NCBI GenBank assembly: GCA_964474455.1
Contig: CAYYSU010000065.1
Location: 1 to 9,827, forward strand
From: BM520 sp964474455
Lineage (GTDB): Bacteria > Bacteroidota > Bacteroidia > Bacteroidales > BM520
Length of the DNA stretch: 9,827 nt
Direction: 5' to 3'
Within the stretch, counting starts at the first letter, position 1; each line of letters begins with the position of its first letter. Of this stretch, positions 5,834 through 9,827 are shown one piece after another. The position numbers and the translations under genes are program-made. The notes beneath the pieces were generated by a model. The model had not been told where the DNA came from and did not search any database. It saw only the letters and a program-made list of their open reading frames with translations.

Positions 5834-7651
5834 ATGAAAATCAATAGTATAAGTCATATAACCACAATCTTTTTATTGACACTGTGTTGCGTAATTGCAT
5901 CTCATTCATGCACAAAAACCAATACGGCGCCTGAGGCCATAATTCTGGAACCACAAAATAATTCATCATTCATAATAGGAGATAAAATACAAATTAAAAC
6001 CCTATGCAAAGATAACGAACAGAATATCATCAGCATAACACTATCCATAAACGAACTTACCATCTATTTACCTGAATCAGAAAGTAACACGTATACGCTC
6101 AACACCAGTACCTTACAGGCAGGGGAGTTATCAATCAAACTATATGTGGAGGATTCCCAAGGGCTATCAGCTACGAATTCGATACAAATCACATTGAGAG
6201 ATATTCCTATTGTTTCACAAGCTATGTTCACCGCAGACCGGATATTGGGAGCCTCACCATTAACTGTTACCTTCACCGATTCCTCCACAAATTCGCCCAA
6301 GCTGTGGTGGTGGAATTTTGGTGATGGAATCACTTCCGACGAACAAAACCCACAGCACACCTACACTTCCGAAGGCGTTTATTCGGTAACCTTATCAGCC
6401 GGAGTAGATGAATTAGGAGAACCAAATACAAAAAAAGATTACATTACGGTATATGCACCTATAGTACCTGTTGCCGGATTCACAGCATCACCCCTATCAG
6501 GAAAAGTCCCCTTGGAGGTTTTTTTTATGGATACTACCCTGAACCACCCGACACAATGGTTTTGGGACTTCGGTGATGGCACCACCAGCACCGAACAACA
6601 TCCCGTAAAAACCTATACTCAACCGGGAGAGTATTATGTAGCACTTGATGTATCAAACGACATTGGATCCGATAGAAAAGTTTGTAACAAGTATATTAAT
6701 GTTGATGAAGATCTGCAGCCTCTGATCGCTGGAATATATATTCCTGTTGTTAGCGGAGAGATAAACACAGGAATTTCTTTTTTTGATGCCTCGGAGAACA
6801 ACCCGCAAAATTGGGAGTGGGATTTTGGCGATGGGAATACCAGCAGTGAACAAAATCCGGTGCATACCTATGGCATAAGAGGAAACTATACCGTCAAACT
6901 TAACGTTTCTAATGAAAACGAGTCCGATATTATAACAATATCAGATGCCGTAACGATATATGGTCCATGTCAGGATGCTCATGAGGTCATTGATATAGAA
7001 GGAAATCATTATAAAACCGTTCAGATAGGAGAACAGTGTTGGATGGCAGAAAACCTCTATGTCTCGAAATACCCTGATGGTACAAACATCCCGTATATAG
7101 AAACAGTAACAGGATGGGGCGCATTGGAAAACAACAGCGAAGCAGATGCATATTGTTATTATCAGAATTCATCCGAATTCGGGTATGGTGCTATGTACAC
7201 CTATGGAGCTGCAACAGCAAAAGGCTGGCAACATCAAAACCAGACATTGCAGGGTATATGTCCTGACGGATGGCATCTGCCCACAGATCAGGAGTGGAAA
7301 ACTCTGGAAGGTGAAGCAGACACAAAATTTTATCCGGGACATTCTGTCTTCGACCTAAATTCTTGGTGGCGAGGCTTTGACGTCGGATTACAGTTAAAGG
7401 CAGTAAATGGCTGGTACAGCAAAAAAAATGGAGAGAACAGATCCGGATTCACAGCATTGCCGGGAGGATTGAGAGAAGAAAACGGAGAGTTCCATCCACA
7501 TGAATATGAGACTCTATTCTGGACTGCTTCCGAGAGTGGCAGCAATGGTGGTGCGGTAAGAAAGTTGTCGTATAGTAAGGATGAATCCTATAGAACAGGC
7601 ATGAAAAAATCTTATGGGCTATATGTTCGATGTGTGAAGAATGAAAACTAA
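5834..7651 (+). CDS. PKD-domain lipoprotein with C-terminal FISUMP domain (copy 2)
   Basis: This 605-residue protein is homologous to the preceding one from end to end. Signal peptide: hydrophobic 10-22, lipobox SHSC with Cys26. Ig-like domain about 31-122. PKD domains at about 129-207 (WNFGDG at 160), 212-290 (WDFGDG at 244) and 297-376 (WDFGDG at 328). FISUMP about 381-602, with DIEGNHYKTVQIGEQCWMAE (387-406), GICPDGWHLP (474-483), FWTAS (562-566) and VRCVKN (598-603). Each domain matches the domain at the same position in copy 1 better than its own neighbours, which indicates whole-gene duplication. Differences are concentrated in the last third of FISUMP, where copy 1 has Cys565 and this copy has Leu561. 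The 53-bp gap without a promoter-like box suggests co-transcription. Role unknown; probably an envelope-anchored binding or adhesion protein. There is no T9SS sorting domain. Confidence 0.9.
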   Translation: MKINSISHITTIFLLTLCCVIASHSCTKTNTAPEAIILEPQNNSSFIIGDKIQIKTLCKDNEQNIISITLSINELTIYLPESESNTYTLNTSTLQAGELSIKLYVEDSQGLSATNSIQITLRDIPIVSQAMFTADRILGASPLTVTFTDSSTNSPKLWWWNFGDGITSDEQNPQHTYTSEGVYSVTLSAGVDELGEPNTKKDYITVYAPIVPVAGFTASPLSGKVPLEVFFMDTTLNHPTQWFWDFGDGTTSTEQHPVKTYTQPGEYYVALDVSNDIGSDRKVCNKYINVDEDLQPLIAGIYIPVVSGEINTGISFFDASENNPQNWEWDFGDGNTSSEQNPVHTYGIRGNYTVKLNVSNENESDIITISDAVTIYGPCQDAHEVIDIEGNHYKTVQIGEQCWMAENLYVSKYPDGTNIPYIETVTGWGALENNSEADAYCYYQNSSEFGYGAMYTYGAATAKGWQHQNQTLQGICPDGWHLPTDQEWKTLEGEADTKFYPGHSVFDLNSWWRGFDVGLQLKAVNGWYSKKNGENRSGFTALPGGLREENGEFHPHEYETLFWTASESGSNGGAVRKLSYSKDESYRTGMKKSYGLYVRCVKNEN

Positions 7652-7658
7652 TTTTCAT
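7641..7658 (+). terminator. Small inverted repeat spanning the stop codon of lipoprotein copy 2
   Basis: ATGAAAA / TTTTCAT is a perfect 7-bp inverted repeat with a CTAA loop, and the TAA stop (7649-7651) lies within it. It is AT-rich and lacks a following T-run, so it is a poor intrinsic terminator. It may protect the mRNA 3' end, or be chance. Confidence 0.2.
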
Positions 7659-7687
7659 CACGCCGACCCAATTTATCAGATACATAA

Positions 7688-7768
7688 TGAAGTTATCTAC
7701 TTCAGAGATTTCTTTGGATTTTTCATAGGCGCTAAAAACCCCTACTCCACTTCCTTTTCTGGATGTGG
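7688..7768. terminator. Convergent intergenic region with two candidate hairpins
   Basis: The 199 bp between the lipoprotein pair and the convergent pirin gene contain no ORF I can support. Two small inverted repeats occur. TGAAGT / ACTTCA has a 5-base loop (7688-7704) and a T-rich sequence downstream on the plus strand. CCACTTCC / GGATGTGG has a 6-base loop and one mismatch (7747-7768); read on the minus strand it is followed, 8 bases later, by a TTTTT run. Each could end transcription from one side. Both are weak. Confidence 0.25.
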
Positions 7769-7850
7769 GAATAAAAAAAAATCATAACATTTAAGAATAA
7801 TAAAACCACAAAAGCGGTTATTACAATCGAAGGTAAACTCCTAATACCTT

Positions 7851-8570
7851 TTATTGTGGTAATTGCATGGGCACATCGATTAACAGGAATTCAGAACTCT
7901 CCAATGCTTTTACTTCAAAGGAATCCACTGCTGAAACCCCATAACCATCGCGTTTTTCCAGTACCTGACCGTTGATTTTAATTTTTCCTTCAATAACAAA
8001 GATGTAGGCCCCATTATTTTTATTTTGGAGCTTATATTCCTTCGTTTTTCCTTTCTCGAAGCTTGCCATGAACAGCCAGGCGTCCTGGTGTATCCACACC
8101 CCGTCATCATCTTTGTACGGGGATACTATTTGCTGGAAATCATTGGGTTTAACCCTGCCTGCTATATCCATCTGGCCATAGCGCGGTTCCACTCCTGCTT
8201 CCCTGGGAATAATCCATATCTGTAGAAATTTCACCGGCTTATCTGCATTGGCATTTCTCTCGCTGTGCACCACACCGGTGCCTGCGCTCATCACCTGCAC
8301 TTCGCCTTTGCTGATGATACCGTGGTTGCCCATACTATCGCCGTGGCTCAACTCGCCCTCCAAAGGGATACTGATGATTTCCATATCCCGGTGCGGGTGT
8401 TCGCCGAATCCCGTTCCGCCCTCTACCACATCATCATTTAATACCCGCAGCACGCCAAAATTCATTCTTTTGGAATCATAATAATTGGCAAAACTGAAGC
8501 TGTGATGCGTGTCGAGCCAACCATGATTGGCGTGGCCTCGGCTATCGGCTTTATGATAAATAGTTTTCAT
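7851..8570 (-). CDS. Pirin family protein (bicupin, YhhW-like)
   Basis: This 239-residue protein has the length and features of bacterial pirins of the YhhW type. These are metal-binding bicupins, some with quercetin 2,3-dioxygenase activity; the natural substrate is usually unknown. The N-terminal cupin contains HHSFSFANYYD (22-32), GFGEHPHRDMEII (54-66) and SAGTGVVHSERN (95-106). These supply the expected four metal ligands: His58, His60, His102 and Glu104. IWIIPREAGVEPRYGQ (118-133) is also typical. The second cupin spans about 160-235 and has no ligand set, as usual. No signal peptide, so cytoplasmic. It lies 41 bp downstream of the membrane-protein gene on the same strand, so they may share a transcript, though the gap leaves room for its own promoter. 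The family is certain; the physiological role is not. Confidence 0.93.
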   Translation of the reverse strand: MKTIYHKADSRGHANHGWLDTHHSFSFANYYDSKRMNFGVLRVLNDDVVEGGTGFGEHPHRDMEIISIPLEGELSHGDSMGNHGIISKGEVQVMSAGTGVVHSERNANADKPVKFLQIWIIPREAGVEPRYGQMDIAGRVKPNDFQQIVSPYKDDDGVWIHQDAWLFMASFEKGKTKEYKLQNKNNGAYIFVIEGKIKINGQVLEKRDGYGVSAVDSFEVKALESSEFLLIDVPMQLPQ

Positions 8571-8611
8571 ATTATTACTTGTTTAAAAAATTCTTACAAT
8601 ATATAAATGTG

Positions 8612-9232
8612 CTATTTTATTAACGTGAGTATTGATATAAAAATACTCCAAATACTAATCCCGTTAATAAACAATATTTCGGTCACACCGTTAATGCCGT
8701 TTTTAATGATTGAAGTAAGTACTGCCAGCACCACGAACCCTATAATTATCAGCCCTGAAACGCCTAGAAAACTTAGGTCGGGTAAAACAGCAACCTGAAA
8801 TAAAACAATCAGAACAGGCAGCGTTATAAAAACTATGACAGCCAGCAAGTTATGCAATATTCGTTGTATATTGGCGGCAATATTTCTGAAGCCATAAGGG
8901 GAAATATTGTGGGGTACAAAAGCCAACAAAGTTAAAAATGCAAAGCTGTAGTCAATTTGCTGCATAAAACGTTCGTTTTCGCCCAAATCATAAAATAGTG
9001 AGAGCAGCCAGAAAAACAGATAATTTAAAAAGGCGGTGGCAAAAAGTAGTCGTTTGTACTTTCTTACATAAGTTTTACCATAAAGATCTTTATTGCTTAA
9101 AAAACTCAGCGTATACTTTTTCAAGTCGAAATCAACATGCTGAACACCGCGTTTTACGGTATACGGCAGCACACCGGCATAAGTAAACCCCACCAGCAGG
9201 ATTCCAAGTTTTATAAGCATCGCTTCAACCAT
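8612..9232 (-). CDS. Six-helix integral membrane protein, possibly DUF998-like
   Basis: This 206-residue protein has six hydrophobic segments at about 5-25, 61-82, 93-107, 125-148, 154-177 and 183-204. A basic loop of about 35 residues (26-60) separates the first two. The pattern in that loop (LSFLSNKDLYGK, 42-53), a loop ending in PHN after helix 3, and a histidine at the start of helix 4 (RILHNLLAVI, 124-133) resemble the DUF998 family of small six-helix proteins. I could not confirm this. It may equally be an unassigned lineage-specific membrane protein. No enzymatic motif is evident. The chosen ATG precedes helix 1; Met5 is an alternative. It is upstream of the pirin gene on the same strand with a 41-bp gap. 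A function cannot be given. Confidence 0.75.
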   Translation of the reverse strand: MVEAMLIKLGILLVGFTYAGVLPYTVKRGVQHVDFDLKKYTLSFLSNKDLYGKTYVRKYKRLLFATAFLNYLFFWLLSLFYDLGENERFMQQIDYSFAFLTLLAFVPHNISPYGFRNIAANIQRILHNLLAVIVFITLPVLIVLFQVAVLPDLSFLGVSGLIIIGFVVLAVLTSIIKNGINGVTEILFINGISIWSIFISILTLIK

Positions 9233-9489
9233 TATAATTCAAATTAACAAAAAATATTTAGATTTGTTAAAAACGATTATTGAATACGAGCCACGCGAGG
9301 CGAATAATCTCTCTTTTGAATATTTTTAGAGGTAAAACTATAATTGATAAAGTCAGTGGGATTGCCATTGGGGGAAATGTGTTGCACGCATAATTCTATT
9401 TATCCGGCACTGGCTACCCCACAACACTGTATTTTGTACATTGCCGCCGGTGACGGTGGTGCAGCAAACACCACCTTCCGGCAAAGTTT
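9233..9489. other. Intergenic region without a supported gene
   Basis: These 257 bp lie between two minus-strand genes. The part next to 9233 is very AT-rich and should contain the promoter of the membrane-protein gene, but I find no clean TAnnTTTG box. An imperfect palindrome GCCACGCGAGGC occurs at 9290-9301. The right part (about 9395-9485) is noticeably richer in G and C and ends in a strong hairpin (listed separately). The short ORFs here show no protein-like composition. Confidence 0.5.
9441..9484 (-). terminator. Strong two-part hairpin just downstream of the right-edge gene
   Basis: The inner stem is a perfect 7-bp repeat GGTGGTG / CACCACC with a 7-base loop (9455-9475). The outer stem is a perfect 6-bp TTGCCG / CGGCAA (9441-9446 and 9479-9484). 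They are separated by an asymmetric internal loop of 8 and 3 bases. The hairpin starts 5 bases after the stop codon of the minus-strand gene, as expected for a transcript end. It has no T-run afterwards, so it may be an mRNA-stabilising 3' structure or a factor-dependent terminator. Confidence 0.5.
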
Positions 9490-9827
9490 CTATTTAATAG
9501 CTCTAATCCAGGTAATTCCACAATAATTCGAGCCACTATTATGTGACCAGGTAGGTGGGTCGGAATCGATAACTGTGTAGGTTCCTGCTTTAATTTTTAC
9601 TAATGGATAGCAATTCCAATAAGCATTTACCACTCCGCCCTGACCCACAGAACCGTATGTTTGCCATGGGCCGTAAATTGTTCCGTCAGAATGTTGCAAC
9701 GAAATCGTTCCCGGAAAGACACCTCCATTAAAATAGTGATAATTTGATACCTTGGTGAGAATGCGCTCGCGATTATAATTAGCCCCAGAATTTAGACAAC
9801 GAGTATAAATAGATTTTTTTATAAACT
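9490..9827 (-). CDS. C-terminal part of a protein ending in a repeat-type domain (partial)
   Basis: The frame is open from the TAG at 9490-9492 to the right edge of the window, about 112 codons, so the true start lies outside. A TTG at 9697-9699 is only internal, because conserved sequence continues upstream of it. The visible domain reads TKVSNYHYFNGGVFPGTISL, then DGTIYGPWQTYG, GQGGVVNAYW, IKAGTYTVIDSDPPTWSHNS and ends in WIRAIK. I recognise this pattern (YHYNNG...PGTI...YGPW...GQGGVxNAYW...AGTYTVIDSDPxTWSxNS) from C-terminal or repeated domains of uncharacterised bacterial and archaeal proteins, many of them extracellular, but have no family name. It is rich in Gly, Tyr, Trp and Ser and looks like a beta-sandwich. 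No cellular role can be assigned. The strong hairpin follows the stop. Confidence 0.7.
   Translation of the reverse strand, partial: FIKKSIYTRCLNSGANYNRERILTKVSNYHYFNGGVFPGTISLQHSDGTIYGPWQTYGSVGQGGVVNAYWNCYPLVKIKAGTYTVIDSDPPTWSHNSGSNYCGITWIRAIK

Noticed and set aside
4390..6850. Recurring DNA similarity around GGTGATGGCACCACCAG and related segments as a nucleotide repeat or recombination hotspot
   Set aside because: Explained by the six homologous PKD domains with conserved FGDG coding; no repeat beyond the protein homology is needed.
5560..7651. Type IX secretion sorting domain at the lipoprotein C termini
   Set aside because: Both proteins end immediately after the FISUMP (I/V)RC(I/V)KN block, and both have an N-terminal lipobox instead.
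9344..9526. 60-codon plus-strand frame in the right-hand intergenic region
   Set aside because: It runs through the hairpin and into the antisense of the conserved C-terminal domain. No protein-like features.
1..9827. tRNA or rRNA genes, CRISPR array, insertion sequence or prophage genes
   Set aside because: I saw no cloverleaf-like segments, regularly spaced repeats, transposase or integrase motifs, or terminal inverted repeats with target duplications.

Overview
The window looks like chromosomal DNA from a member of the Bacteroidota (Bacteroidetes). Reasons: AT-rich, A-rich translation starts without clear Shine-Dalgarno sequences; a lone DUF4159 protein directly behind rsmE; tandem PKD/FISUMP lipoproteins; a decayed PCMD-type secreted-protein gene; and a candidate promoter resembling the Bacteroidota -33/-7 type. 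No phage, insertion-sequence, CRISPR, tRNA or rRNA signature was seen. Genus cannot be decided from the sequence.

Layout from the left. Bases 1-365 hold no intact gene, but pieces of a decayed PCMD-like gene can be read in three frames (about 45-340). A large minus-strand gene (366-2360) encodes a polytopic O-antigen ligase/polymerase-like protein with a C-terminal TPR domain. Divergent from it, 63 bp away, is a tight two-gene unit: rsmE (16S rRNA m3U1498 methyltransferase) and a secreted DUF4159 protein. After a 119-bp gap with a candidate promoter come two tandem homologous lipoprotein genes (3930-5780 and 5834-7651). Each encodes a lipoprotein signal, one Ig-like domain, three PKD domains and a C-terminal FISUMP domain. 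They converge on a minus-strand pair: a six-helix membrane protein (8612-9232) followed by a pirin-family cupin (7851-8570). The right end (9490-9827, minus) is the C-terminal part of a gene running off the window. It ends in a recognisable repeat-type domain of unknown function and is followed by a strong hairpin.

How the genes relate: rsmE plus DUF4159 looks like a housekeeping operon. The two lipoproteins look like a whole-gene tandem duplication, probably transcribed together, encoding cell-envelope proteins of unknown ligand. The O-antigen ligase-like protein acts on the periplasmic side of the inner membrane, but no glycan-synthesis genes surround it here. The pirin and membrane-protein genes may share a transcript. 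I see no clear multi-gene novel system. The points most worth a second look are the duplicated PKD/FISUMP lipoproteins, the three-frame gene remnant at the left, and the partial gene at the right, which a simple start-to-stop ORF call would shorten to an internal TTG.
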